Shown here in pieces: positions 11,601-23,700 of a stretch of DNA of 64,000 bases. Source of the DNA: Phoronis australis (taxonomy: Eukaryota > Phoronida > Phoronidae). Made by a program: the position numbers and the translations under genes. The stretch spans positions 3,102,997-3,166,996 of the forward strand of contig NMRA01000001.1 in the NCBI GenBank assembly GCA_002633005.1, read 5' to 3'. The first letter of the stretch is position 1, and every line of letters starts with the position of its first letter. The notes under the pieces are model-generated. The model had not been told where the DNA came from and did no database searches. It was given only the letters and a program-made list of their open reading frames with translations.

Positions 11601-14600
11601 TTTGTGTTTCGAACATAATAAACCTAATTTGGTGGGAATAATTACAGGTGCAGTACTTTCTAACAAAGATTTACAAGCTCAATTAACTCGGGCGTGTCTT
11701 TATGAATAAGCTTGACTTGCTGCTTGGCTGGGGCATACCTTGTTATCCCCAGAATTCCCTTAATGTCCTACCAGGCCAAGAGGGATAAAGCACCCTGCTT
11801 ATCCTAGTCTTGAAGTACCAAGGTCTGTAAATGCTATTCTCATGTTATGTAAAAGGAATACAATCTCAATGAAACTAATATTTTTTTATTTTTCATCTCA
11901 TTGAGGGCTTTTTGTGATTCAAAAATAAAACTCATGATTATTTGCTCAGGAATTCAGAACGGATTTGGAACTTGTAATTTCAAAGTTTATGTTAGTAGGA
12001 TTGGGCAACCCGAAGATTGGTGTCATAAATGCTACAATGGAGTCAATCAGTTGTAAAAAAAGAGGTCAGCAGCAGGGCTGCTTACTTAATTCTAACCTAT
12101 TGAGAACAACAAGTAACAGCAAACTAGAGAAAGTTGTCATGATTTACAACGAAGAGGATGTAATTTCCGATAACCCTTTTTATTTAGAGATTAAAATTAT
12201 ACTAGTACAATAGAAAGCACTTGATATCCTTGAGGTTATCTGTAAGCTTATTACAGAGTCTTTGCATTAGTCAAATATTGATATAAATGAATACTCACTC
12301 GGCCAATGAAAGTAATTTATTTTCCGACAGTAAAAAGCTAGTAGAATTTGAGTTTTGACTTCATACAAATGTGCTATTAATTTATTTTATTTATTTATAT
12401 TTTAAATGATGGTGACCTCTTCAGTGATAGCACTGCTCTCCAAGAGGGACCTGAACTAGTTTTTTTTTATAAAATCAAGCAAATTTAAAATACATTCATT
12501 GCAAAATGTCAGTATTAATAAGCCCATTCATGCGAGTAAAAATTTTGGGGGAAAATTGAAGAATTACACAACTTTCATAGGACTTATTGTCTAGGTAAAC
12601 AAGAATGTTCAAGTTAGTCTATTAAAACTAATTCTTTTTCAAGAAAACCATTTGGATACTAAGAAGCACATTTCCCTTATGCCATAAATACAGAGCCGTC
12701 ACTCAAATAGCGCGGAAGGTGCTAAGGTCATCTGAATGGGGTCACCACCGACTGTTTTGTCAGTGCTGAAGCACTGGCAAGTTGAAATTGATTATTGTGT
12801 ATTGCGGGGATTCTAACCGCAAATGAATTTTTCATCGTTCACATTTTTAGCCAGGCAAAGAGATTGTTACTTAATTTTTCATCATTTTTTGAAAGGCAAA
12901 TGAAGCCAACGTTTGACAAAATCAAGGCGTCGTGGCCTCTGTAAATATTGGCAATAAGTAGGTCCAATAACATCTCACAGAACAGCATGTTCTATTGAAA
13001 TGTTTGGGCATTACCATCAACTCACTTGTTCAATAACCACAACAGGCCAGAGAGTACCTTTAACAGTGACTATTTCAAACACAGGTTTGTGATTGTAGCG
13101 TGCGCAGGAATCCCGACGGGCGTTGAACTGAAAAAATAAATCACACATCAAAACACAAAGAGACGCACACATACACTATTATTACTATTATAAATTAACA
13201 CAGCTAAAAATTAAAATATTCTTACAAGCTCGACTGTAATTTTTAATCTGATTGCAACACTGATAACTACTACCGCCTGTATCCTAAATCTAGTTTCACC
13301 TTCTGAATAGAGATCCAGTCGTAAACATGGACCAATGTGGTTGGTCAAAGCTGTACATAAAATGCTGGAGTTCTAGCTAACCACATGCAATTGCACTACT
13401 TTGAACTTGTAATTTGATCTCCTGCCACTGCACTAGAAGGCTCCAGACATCCGATTTCTTAAACTCCCATATTAACCGAGAGAACACAATCTACTGTTGA
13501 GTCAGTATTCCCTATATGTGTGTAAATAGGCTCATGCATCATTTCCTGAAATAATGTGTATTTTTCGAATAAATTTTTGCATGAGTGTTCTGCAATATAG
13601 ATATGTATCCTATGCTCTAGTTGTAAGCCCAGACAACCAACTTGTCAACAATAACAAGTTCAAAATTGGGCGTTTCAATGTCAGTGTCTTTCGTTCAGTA
13701 CAAATGCTTTTTCATTTAACTGCAGAATACACATCAACATGGGCCGTTTTGTAACAACTAAGTTAAGCTTTGTCCACATCTTATTAAACAAAGCTGCTCT
13801 GGAGCTGCAACCCTCACCCCTGAATATGGTAGACACGTGTGCCTAATGTAAGCTTCCATGGCACATCGGCCTAAATATGCACATTCATAAATTGTGACCA
13901 ATCTTACATGACTTATCGAGTTATTCAAGCCCAGCTGGTCCACCAACACTTCCTCCATGTATTTCACTGTGGGTACTGGCACATAGTTTTCACCTTCAAC
14001 CTTCTGGGCTTGACATTCAACAGTTGGGAAAGTCCTGCAACAATTGAAATACTCAAAATGAAATTAACATGGCCATTGACTCATGTATGTGGTGTTCAAG
14101 ACTCATTTTATCCAATGGATAGCCATTTTCCAATGGTGGAAAAATTTTAAATAAACTCCGTCACTCATTTGATAAACTATTTTGGTGGGCAATCGCTCAG
14201 CGCCATCTATAGTTTATGTGTGATGCTGGTGGCCAAAGCCAGGTGATTCCGCAGCATTTTTATTATTTTTTTTTTTTGGAAAAAAACACAATGAAAGAGT
14301 GACTTCCAAATGGAAGGGGCTAACGATACAAGCCCTTTTTGAGTCCACCCTATCAATTGGCAGATATCTGCTGTCTCATAATAATTGAGTGCCCACCCCG
14401 CCCAGGCTGATGTTGATTAAATACAAATTATAGAGCCCACCAGCACAATCCAGAGAATATATTCAGGGCTTGGAGCATTGTAGATAGTACCACCATCTCA
14501 GCTGGCAGTAGACAGTGGCCATCCCATAGCTAGGCCCTCCATATGCCACAAATTTTGTTGAGAATTATGCCTCTCACTGATTAAATTATCATCAAAGTCA

Positions 14601-15067
14601 TGTTGCTATAAGTAGCCCTAATTATTGCACATAGAGGGACACCTTAGGAGGTCATTGATGTCTTTAATTCCATCTAACTCGAATAAATACACCCCGATAA
14701 ACAAACTTTTCTTCGAACAATCCTTCGTTCAGTAGCCCGCCCAAATCGGCAGCAGGCCATTTTTACACTGCTCATGCCAGGGTACGTCAGTGAAACTGCT
14801 GAGTGAGTATGTAACCAGGTAAGTAAAACGTTTGTTTCACATCAGAACACGGGGCGTGCACTGTACTACCACAACTTCAACTTACAACTACAAGTCAGCG
14901 GATCATAACGACATAACAGGACTGGGACTCAAATTCTCATTTCAGTTATTCACAACAATCGTTGCTAGGGAAACAGGAACTCACTTTGCAAAGAGAAGTC
15001 GTCCTGGACTTTGCGTCGTTCCATCTCCAATAGGGAAAGACAGAATCCACACTGCTCTAACGCTCAT
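2621..15067 (-). CDS. AP5M1: AP-5 complex subunit mu-1 (complete, 14 exons)
   Basis: Medium subunit of the AP-5 adaptor on late endosomes, which sorts cargo out of endolysosomes. Exons in transcription order: 15067-14985, 14034-13908, 13127-13026, 10897-10827, 10365-10287, 9499-9365, 8480-8400, 7748-7562, 6318-6182, 5202-5105, 4409-4321, 3908-3778, 3520-3424, 2664-2621. All junctions are GT-AG and all phases agree, giving 1,461 nt and 486 aa, close to the human protein (490). Matches to the family include the start RAVWILSFPIG, the YVPVP motif, RDSC, LWPVV, QAAPFGRPVD, QPAW, then the mu-homology domain with CKADLEG, VHPC, KGYYQMK, LNETVKNSF, GQKFPKS and DYTQTGC. The ATG at 15067 gives the expected short N-terminus. 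The acceptor of exon 9 is ambiguous by 6 nt (6318 or 6312). The last exon (14 codons including stop, YPCVMTSGKVKIY) is short and less conserved, so it is the least certain part. Confidence 0.95.
2761..3334. mobile_element. Inverted-repeat MITE in AP5M1 intron 13
   Basis: The left end has AGGGCTGTTC followed by a G-rich tract and AAGGCA. The right end carries the complement (TGCCTT, a C-rich tract, then GAACAGCCCT). This gives imperfect terminal inverted repeats of about 45 bp around 570 bp. The interior repeats short ACCACC motifs. It lies wholly inside the last AP5M1 intron, between the exons at 3424-3520 and 2621-2664. There is no coding capacity. Target duplication is not clear. Confidence 0.65.
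4074..4172. repeat. Dispersed intronic repeat, copy 1
   Basis: About 100 bp here matches 5601-5695 in the same orientation. Shared blocks are TTCTTTG, GTGTGGTGG, and the 20-base block AATATCTCAAAATGTCC plus GTGAA or ATGAA. Both copies are in AP5M1 introns. Class unknown. Confidence 0.6.
5601..5695. repeat. Dispersed intronic repeat, copy 2
   Basis: Diverged sister of 4074-4172, located in AP5M1 intron 9. It shares GTGTGGTGG and TCAATATCTCAAAATGTCC with the first copy. No terminal inverted repeats were recognised. Confidence 0.6.
9748..9860 (+). mobile_element. tRNA-derived SINE remnant
   Basis: The segment resembles the head of a tRNA-derived SINE. It has an A-box-like TGACCTAATGAGATAAG at 9752-9768 and a B-box-like GGGTCCAAGTCC at 9793-9804, with tRNA-like spacing and the usual AAGGTCATGGGT run before the B box. 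It lies in AP5M1 intron 5. The 3' limit and tail are not clear. An intact functional tRNA gene is unlikely because the acceptor stem does not pair. Confidence 0.5.
14545..14800. repeat. Diverged fragment of the CAGTGACC inverted-repeat element (AP5M1 intron 1)
   Basis: About 250 bp here align in order with 53160-53400. Shared blocks include ATTATGCCTC, CACTGA, ATCAAAGTCA, GTTG with TATAA, CTTAGGAGGTCAT, CAACTCG or TAACTCG, AAACTTTT and CCATTTTTACACTGC. It is therefore an older, partial copy of the element family found twice at 53-60 kb. It sits in the first intron of AP5M1, less than 500 bp from exon 1. Confidence 0.65.
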
Positions 15068-15109
15068 TGTGGCTAAAACCTTGAAACAAATTCAAACACT
15101 TCCTACTTT

Positions 15110-15122
15110 CAGCGCCATTTTG
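15110..15122 (-). promoter_or_regulatory. YY1-like site by AP5M1 exon 1
   Basis: Read on the AP5M1 strand this is CAAAATGGCGCTG, a full match to the YY1 core (A-A-N-A-T-G-G-C-G). It lies 43 bases upstream of the AP5M1 ATG, a usual place for YY1 in housekeeping 5' UTRs or promoters. Function is inferred from the motif only. Confidence 0.5.
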
Positions 15123-15135
15123 TTTGTTTATGCTA

Positions 15136-15144
15136 GCACGTGAC
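15136..15144 (-). promoter_or_regulatory. CACGTG E-box upstream of AP5M1
   Basis: GTCACGTGC on the AP5M1 strand, about 70 bases before the ATG. It contains the palindromic CACGTG and matches most of the TFEB/TFE3 'CLEAR' site (GTCACGTGAC). USF or MYC-MAX could bind the same core. A lysosomal-network element would suit an endolysosomal adaptor gene, but this is inference from a short motif. Confidence 0.35.
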
Positions 15145-16030
15145 TAGACAATCCGTAACCTAAAAATAGAGCGAGGAATCCCCAGGATGAGCACCCTCGC
15201 ATAGGCCCGGCGTCGTGATTTGCGACCACAACTCGGAGGCATCGGTGAACATTATAGGGCAAACAAGGTGCACTTATTCGAGCGTAGCTTGGAACAGAGA
15301 GAGGTAATTTTAGTAAATATTCAGAATTCGAATATTTTGGACAAACTACTGAGCCAGTAACACCCGACCCGGCGCTATCGGCGAAGGCGGGTCCGTCCTA
15401 CGTCGGTCCATCACCTTTCAAGACTCAGACATAAAAAGGCCGACCACTTACCACGGACAGATTTCACGGACCATGATAACTATAGTTGGATAGAATTTGA
15501 ATGAAAGTCACTGACCAGTCATCAAAAGGCAAATTGCCGGCGCTACACGTACTGAACCGAACTCAAGCTGTCGAAGAAAGGATGTTTTCAGTTGTTGCTG
15601 AATTCAAAAGAGTTCATGTCTGTCTTGAAAAACGAAAATCGATTCTCTCAAGTAAAATCGGTGGATTTCCTAATATTCACCGAGTTTCTTTACCAACTTT
15701 TTTGAGACAGTGGGATACTGACCGGGCCAACCCGGCTGCGACTAACTACTATTCAAATCTGAACAACTTATTCAGCTAAACCTGCACATTCAAAACATGC
15801 AAATGTGTGAACGGCAAGGAACGGAAGACGATATTCTCGCACTAATCCACGATTCACCTTCTACCGAGCTTTGCCAGTTGAGTGGCCGCCGGCTCCAGCC
15901 TCTTTCCATGATGAAATCTTTCAAAAATCAGAATAAATAAATAAAACATTGAACTACAAATTATAAGAAATAACCAGAAATATGTCTAAATTTGTTCTGG
16001 GAAATTAGGAGAAGTGGAATCCGTCGTGGA
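15145..16030. other. Head-to-head intergenic region AP5M1/PRPF3
   Basis: No coding exon recognised. The start sites of the two divergent genes must lie between AP5M1's ATG at 15067 and PRPF3's first coding exon. GC content is locally higher around 15.2-15.45 kb. A 92-codon open frame at 15501-15779 shows no recognisable family and is probably chance. Confidence 0.45.
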
Positions 16031-16129
16031 ATTTCAAAGATCGATGTCCATGGATTTCAGTAAGAGTATTTATAGATCCACAATTTCAAAGATCGATGTC
16101 CATGGATTTAAAGTATTTATAGATCCACA
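16031..16129. repeat. Two-copy tandem duplication (about 50 bp)
   Basis: A segment starting ATTTCAAAGATCGATGTCCA (16031-16082) is repeated head to tail at 16083-16129. The second copy lacks 5 bases in the middle. It is in the divergent intergenic region. Confidence 0.85.
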
Positions 16130-16303
16130 AGTATTCATTTTTCTGACTCATGACTTTTTAATCAACGAAAACTTTGCACACGTCCTGTCTCAGTCGGTGC
16201 ACTACGGCAAAGATTTACAGTGATCTTTGACTACCGTGAAAGGTTTTGAGAGGGGAGTCTTGGGATTTCAACGAATTCTTCACCAGGTGTCGCTATTGTC
16301 GAT

Positions 16304-16317
16304 CAGCGCCATATTGG
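16304..16317 (-). promoter_or_regulatory. Second YY1-like site, near the putative PRPF3 first exon
   Basis: The minus strand reads CCAATATGGCGCTG, matching the YY1 core and nearly identical to the site at 15110-15122, in the same orientation. A splice-donor-like GTAAGC follows at 16360. Together with the coding-exon acceptor at 17683-17685, this suggests that an untranslated PRPF3 exon ends at 16359. That exon is a prediction only. Confidence 0.4.
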
Positions 16318-16564
16318 ACGAAAGCCGTGCGCTGGTTTTAAAACTCTGAATTGAATGTGGTAAGCAAGAACAAAACGTACTGCAAGCCATTTAGCCGTTA
16401 CACTACAGGTGACCTGACATTAATACGATTGTTTTAAACATGATTTTGCTCTTAATTTGAATGATCTCCCTAGTGGACATGACTCCAGTCTCTGATTCGA
16501 CGATGCCGTCGGACCTGGCACTGGACCTATCTATCGCAGTATCGGCTATCTATTCGGGCACTCA

Positions 16565-17352
16565 TCGGATATAGCGCCTTTTTATAGCGGTCCCTGATTT
16601 AGAGAACCAGTTTCATCCACTAAGTAACGGGCCCCTTATTCAGTGATTGCCTGGTTTCCTAAATCAGGAACTGCTATATCTGACCAGTGCCGCAACTCAC
16701 TGTTGCTCTTGGTTGTCCGCTTCTTTCGAGCTCATTCAAGAAGTGAATAAGTGGCCCGTGGCGTTAGCGGCGTTATTCAGTGATTGCCTAGTTCTCCAAA
16801 GTCAGGGACAACTATATCTGACCTGTGCCATGTTTTATTTGTCCGGGTCATGTGTTTATAATCTGATGTTCCTGTACTATTTAAAAAGCAATAGTTCATA
16901 TTCCAGCCATAATTTCCGAAGTGCTCATCGCGATGCACCAAAGAAAGTTGGCTAATAATCGGATAGGTGGGTCCCTGATTTAAAATTGATTTGAGAACCA
17001 GTTACTGGCACTGAATAACTCCCGTTGTTTTGTATAGTAACTGGTTCTCAAATCACTTTTAAATCAGGGACCCATCTATCCGACTGTTACTGAAAGTTGA
17101 CCACCCATTCATAACACATTGCAGAGTTCAGATTTGATTGACAAAACATTTGCCCAAGATCCCCTTAAAATGTGCAATGTATGAGTAAAACGTGGGTACT
17201 GGCAGTAATAGGAAATGGAAAAAGGTAATAGTTGGATAGGTGGGCACCTGATTAAAATTGATTTGAGAACCAGCTGCAAGCTCTAAATAATGGGCGTTAT
17301 TCAGTGGGAGTAACTGGTTCTCAAATCAGTTACTCATGTATCTGACTATTAC
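16565..17352. repeat. Cluster of four related hairpin repeats upstream of PRPF3
   Basis: Copies lie at about 16565-16683, 16740-16830 (mostly one arm), 16955-17087 and 17225-17352. Each has arms containing GGTCCCTGATTT and GAGAACCAG, or their complements, around a loop with CACTGAATAAC or its complement. The clearest copy (16955-17087) has two 52-base arms differing at only a few positions around a 29-base loop. They sit between a putative first exon and the first coding exon of PRPF3. They look like a fold-back MITE that has multiplied locally. Confidence 0.8.
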
Positions 17353-17703
17353 TGAAAAAGGCACGGTTATTGTCAACATCTTTGCTTCCTAATAGTTTAT
17401 CTGTCCAAACCCAGTGGCTGTAGATAAAAACGTATTTTTAATTATATGATTAGCTGGTTACCATCAGGAATACGGCTTCTTGCCTAAGTTTGCTTGTGTA
17501 TTGATTAGCCCTCTTCAGGTGTCATATTACAGAAGACACTATTGTTCTGTAAAACACTCCAATTTTGAACACTGTAGATGGTAAACAGTCTTCAGCCTCT
17601 GAGAGCACATGCAGTTTCACTATTAAGCAAAGACTAACAGCATGGAATATTATGTTTGTCTAACTGTTCTTCACTTTTCTTTCAGGTGTTCTGATATAGT
17701 AAA

Positions 17704-20700
17704 ATGGCAAGTCGTCGAGAAATAGACGAATTAAGGCCTCTGATTGACAAGGTTATTCACAAGTTTCTGGGCTTCCAAGAACCATCTCTTGTTGTAGCGT
17801 CACTGACGTGCATAGAAAAAGGATATGACAAGAAGAAAACGATTAGTAAGTTTTAACCAAGGTTCTGTTCCATAAGTATCCTGTGAGTTTAGCGAGGTAG
17901 TGCAAGATCGCAAAGACGAAAATGACTTGACACAAGTGTCTCGCCAATGACTAGCATTATGGAACAAGGCCCTGTTTCTCTTGGCATGTGGGTTGCTTAG
18001 GCTTTGATTTTGATTGCGGTAATGCTATTGGTTTCAGTTTGTTCCTATTATCGACCCTTGATTTAGTTTGTCTAGAGTTACAAAATATTGTTTTGGTATT
18101 TGCAGGGAAGTTGGAGACGATCTTGGACGATAAAGCGGAGAAATATGCGGACAAGCTGTTTGAGGTGTTGGAGGGTTACCAGAGTAACAGTAGACTGTCA
18201 AAGAACAGAAAGAGAAGAGTGAGTCTTTTTAGAGTCCCAACTCGCACAATGTTTGCACTCAATTCCGCGAGTTTCTTTAGGCAACACATATTGAATATTC
18301 TGTTAATGATGTCATACAGTAAAATCTGATTTAGGATACAGTGTGTCAGACAAGTGAACTCTGATTTCTTATTTTTTTCTGTACAAGACATGTGACACCA
18401 AATCGATGCTTTTCCGTGTCCCAAGTCACGTGTCACTGCTAAAAACAGACAATAGTGTGAAAAATTGTGGGTATTCACAACAATATGAGAAACTAATGTG
18501 GATATCATTTTGGTCCGAAATTGGTAATATTTTACCATAGTTGCTGCTAGCTTTTTTCTGAATCGAAATAGCCTTGAATTATGTTTTATATTGCATTGCA
18601 AGGTATTCATATTTTGACTTTTTAAGGCTTAAATGTTGTTTGATGGCCTTGGCAGTTATAGTTTGACACATGCTGAGCCTTAACTTTTAATATGGTAGTT
18701 CTGTTTCTTTACAAACATCCTGTAGTGAGTGGGCTGCTTGGTTTCTATTGTGCAGTCAAATTGCACTCAGTTTGATGCATTGTGTAATTTATTACTTTTG
18801 TAACCTAAACTTGGAACCTAATGCTGCCATTTCGCTTTCTCAACTATTGAGTAAAACATTAATCTCCTCATTTTCTGTGTTCAAATCTTTTCTATGATGT
18901 CTTACAATTTGTAAACAGTTAGAAATTTAGTGTATGTAAATTTGATTCATAAGGTAAAAGACAAATTTCTAACAACTGTCCGTCATTCGTATGACTGATT
19001 GGAATGACTGAAACTTTGAGATTTTGTTTTTACAGGATAAAGAAGATGACAATGATGATCGAACAGAACGCAAGAAGTCTCGCCGATTTGACGAAGCTCC
19101 ACCTGTCAACATCCCAGAACCTGGTCAGCCCAGTCCGGGTATGCTCACAGCAGACAAGGTAGTTGGGTTTAGCAAACACGGCAGACATTCTTGGGCTATG
19201 GCAAAGCTATTTTACTGTTAATTGCGACTACATCTGAATTTAGGCATAAATGCCTATACTTATAGTAAACTTGACAAATTTGTTGTCCGCACAACAATTG
19301 ACAGAACACTTGAGTAAAACCAAGATGCCATGTAAGTGAAGGTTGGCTCATCTGTTACACAATAATCGCGTAATATTGATTTGCTTTCAATTTTCACCAT
19401 TGACTTTTGAATTGGAATGCACTTAGAGTGGACAAGAAGTCATTCACATCCAGTTTAATCCATGCTCATAAACAAGGATCTCCTGTGGGCACGGATTAGT
19501 GAAGTGAAACATTTGAGCAAAAAGTTGTTTGAAAAAATGCATAATTTCAGATAACTTTGTGTGCATAGTTAAGCCCATGTGCCCAAGTGAGAATTTACAC
19601 CTGTATCTAGAATTAAATGCATTCACCGAGCCACTCTTAAAATGCCCAATTTCAGACATATTCACTTGCTAGGTAATACTCACCTTTACCTGTAAGTGAA
19701 ACAACTGGAGCAAAGAATTTTTTTTGATAAAAATGCGTTATTTCAGATATATATGTATGTACGTGTACGGTTTCTGCATGTGTGGTACATTCTGGCAATT
19801 TTGGGCGCAGTTTTGCCGTTTTCAAAATCTTTAATCATAATGTTGTTATGTCTCATTTCAGATCAAAGAGATGATGGACAGTGCCCAAAGAATGATTCAG
19901 GAAAGGAAAACACAACTCAATATTCCTGTGAGTAACTACACTTTTGTTGATCAGGTAGCATAGCTTTTGGTCGTGGGAGTCTTCTTTGAGATCATCTAAA
20001 ACAGATGTCTCGTGCTCATCTGGGTTTACATCGAGGGTGCTTTGTCATGGAAACTTGGAGTATATTTGGGTGTGGGCATTAAGACGATGACAATTCAAAA
20101 CAAAACTTGGGAATTCTAGGACTGGCATTTACCCAAGCAGTTGATTTGCTGAAACAAATGCGTTCACCACTTTTGCTCTCAAAAGAAGGGCCATTTCACA
20201 TCTTCAATAAAAGTCGGTGTTTTCTATCCATATATGACAGGGTGTGGCTGAAACTGACTATATGTTGCCCAAAGTTGAGCGGGTTATGTATGTTTTGGAA
20301 GCAGAAATTCTCATTTGACCATTGTTCATGAAGACACTTACTTTTAAATCTCATCGTATTGGGCTCTCAGCTGAGTATGGACCTTAAAAAGGGAAAATAT
20401 GGATATTTGGGGGCTGGGCATAAGGGTGAACACAGGCGTTAGCCTGGACAAGTACAGCATACGGGTATTTGGTGTTAGTTAAAAACCGATACAACTAAAT
20501 GACACTAACATCGTGCGTATTGTGTATTCAGCAGTATTTTGTGTAAAAATAAATTACGTTTCCATACTTGATGATTTGACAAATAGAATGAAAAGTTACT
20601 GGCCAAACTTGCCTCACTCGAGCACAAGTTGACAATCTCCCTTTCTGGTCTGCAAGCTCATTAATGATGTGGTTTTTTCATTTATTTAACGCAATTTTGT

Positions 20701-23700
20701 TCTTGTGAACCGCATCTCTTTTCTCATAAACTGCAATTCTAATCTAAACTCCGTTCTTTTCTTATGAACCATATTCCTTTTCATATCTGACTGAAGGTAT
20801 GCGCTGCACGTGATTGACTCTATCTAGGTTTGCTTTTTGCTATGTATCTGGGAAACATTTGGGTTTATGGGAATAGACGTTCCTTGGGAAGACTAGAGAT
20901 GCTGCACATGAGTAAAGAACTCGAGAGAAAAGAAATGAATTTTTAAAAAGTCACTTTGTTAATGAGAATGTCCTGGCCGTCAGTGGACTTTTCCATTTCG
21001 TAATTGTTTGTCAAATCCCCTTAGTTTGTACACAATTCTCTTTGTTCTAGGCCCACCCTGCTTCGTCACTGCGAGCCAGTCATCCAGACATGCTAAAAAC
21101 CGATGCAGTTGAGAAGGCGAAGCGAGCTGCCGAACTACAGGCGAGAATACAGGCGTCCATGTCCAATGCTGGACTGCTAGGTTCAAGGTCCGGGTTGGGG
21201 GCTGGAACGGGGGGTCTAGGGGTAGATATGGATGCACTCCTACCCTCCAAAGATGACCAGTAAGATGTGTTTCTTTGTATTGTATTTCCTCCTTTTGTAA
21301 ACAGAGGAAACCTAACCGTCATGTGATATGGATATTCGGTAGTAAAACTTTCGCTGTTAGTTAGTTCCCCAAGTAAGACTCACTGTACTGATGAATTCGC
21401 TTCATATGTCGTGAAAATCTCTTACAATTTGACTTCTTCGGCTGCATTTCTGTTAGGGAGAGTGGCCACAACCAGCTGCTGCTCTTGGTTATACTCCCAC
21501 CACTTTGTGCGTGGCGGTCTTAGTGTTGTCCTTGGTTGTGGGGGCTTACAGTTTTATTATGCGCCCACATATTTATATGTGGACGCATTATGCCGTCATC
21601 TCCGTCCGGGCGGCGTCCGGCGTCTGGCGTCCGGCGTCCGCTGCTCTATCTCCAAAACCCTTTGACATACGTTCATGAAATTTGGCACATATGTTCCATT
21701 CATGAATGGGACGGCATGTGCGAACTTTCGGACGGATCCGACTACCGGTGTGCCCCCTAGTGGCAATTTTAGTTTTTTACGCTTACCTTTGTATCTTCAA
21801 AAGTCCTGAACGGATTTTCATGAAATTTGGTATGTAGGCACCTATTAGTGAGATGACGCTATCCTACTGTTTTCAGATGGATTCGACGTAGTTTGCGCCA
21901 CCTAGTGGCCATTTTTACTGTTTTCGAGTCTGTATTTTTGCGTCCACCCCTCTATCAACCAAACCGCTCAAAGGATGATTGTGAAAATTGGCGTGTATGT
22001 GCTTACTATAAGGAAGACAGCTGACAATGATTTTCAGACGATTTGGACTACTGTGGCGCCTCCTAGTGGCAGTTTTGTTTTTTTGCGCCCATGGCTGTAT
22101 CTCCCAAACCGTTTGCAGGATCTTTACTAAATTTAGCAAGTGTATTTATGTGATGTTGACAACGGACGATGACGACTTTAGGATGATTCTGACTACCGGT
22201 ATGCCTCTAGTGGCAATTTTAGTATTTGCCTCTAGTGGCAATTTTAGTATTTTACATTGACCTCTGTATTTTCATAGGTCTTCAGGTGTATACTTTGTGT
22301 TACTTCGTGACTATGAAGGAAAAGTTCCAAGTAGAAATTTGTTTCTGGCATTCTAATGCTGTGCTCGTATGTTGGTAAATTTGTTTTTAATTCTTTCTGT
22401 GGTGCTTTAAGCAACTGGTGTATAGGATGTGCTTGTATTATGAAGATTACTCACATTTTGCCCCTAGCCTATTGAGGAGACAATGACCATGCCTTTCCAT
22501 TTTGCAAAGTACAACATACTACATATATGCCCTCTACTGGCCACTTTATGGTACCAATAAACAACCCTAGAAGGATACCGTATGCGGTGCAATTGTGGGC
22601 GCATTTCAACGCTCTGCGTTGCTCTTGTATTGCTCTTATGATACATATAATTGCGCATTTTAAAGGGTATGCAAGTAAGTTGTCAACAGAGGTCTCTGTG
22701 TTCACTTGTGTCTGATTTGTCCACTGTCATCTATTGCATGATTCTTTCAAATCTACCATTGCAACTGATTTGGTTGTCCACTGAACATTGCAGTTGTCTT
22801 AGGACCTAGTATGAATGTGTTTATCTGACACATACACAGTCTAGTTTCCTTGTGCCAGACTTGTCTATGGACTCCTTTCAAGCATGTCTAGTTCTAACTT
22901 CTTATTCGCAGATTCCATCAGTAATACTTTTAAAACTAGAAGGGTTGATTTTTTGTTGGCAGGTTCAGCGTGTTGTATGTAATGTAGCTTTTAAAAGAGC
23001 CTCAATCAAGTTACTAGGAATTTCCGAATTTTCTCTGGGTATCTTTTCCAAAATAGCACTTTATTTGAAACATCCTAACATAAAGTCTGTCCGTCAAGTA
23101 AAATGCTGGCTTGATGTTGGAAGACAGAACTAAGTCTGCTGCCGGCACAAGTAGGTTCATTGTTGACTCTTGTGACTGAGGCTTATTAAGATCGTATTAC
23201 TTACTTATGTGTTCAGGAAGGCTGGTGCAGGGTCAAAACCCACTCCTCTGATTCTCGACGAATATGGTCGCACTATTGATGCCACTACAGGAGAAGCAGT
23301 CACACTATCTCATCACATGCCAACCCTCAAGGTTTGAATTTATCTAGAGGCTTACTGTACGAGATCTGTAAAGGAACACTTGTTCAGTTGTTCAGTTGTT
23401 TATTGTTTTTGCGAGATGATTCCAGAAAAATCATTTGCTGACAGCGATTGTCTTAAGGTATGGTCCTGGACTTGTTCTTGTATTCTAAGCAGTGGTTCAT
23501 GCTTGATTCCAAAACTGGGAGTCCAAATTTAAAAAAAAAGCATTCAAACCCAGAACGCTGCGTGCAGGTCTTACAAAGATTTGGCGACTTGTTGCCAACG
23601 TCGTCACTCAAGAAAAACGTCAAATTGAAATCGATTCCAACAAAGTGAAATTCATGTTGTGTTTTCACTCAGTAAAAAAATCTCATCAATGAGGCAAAGT

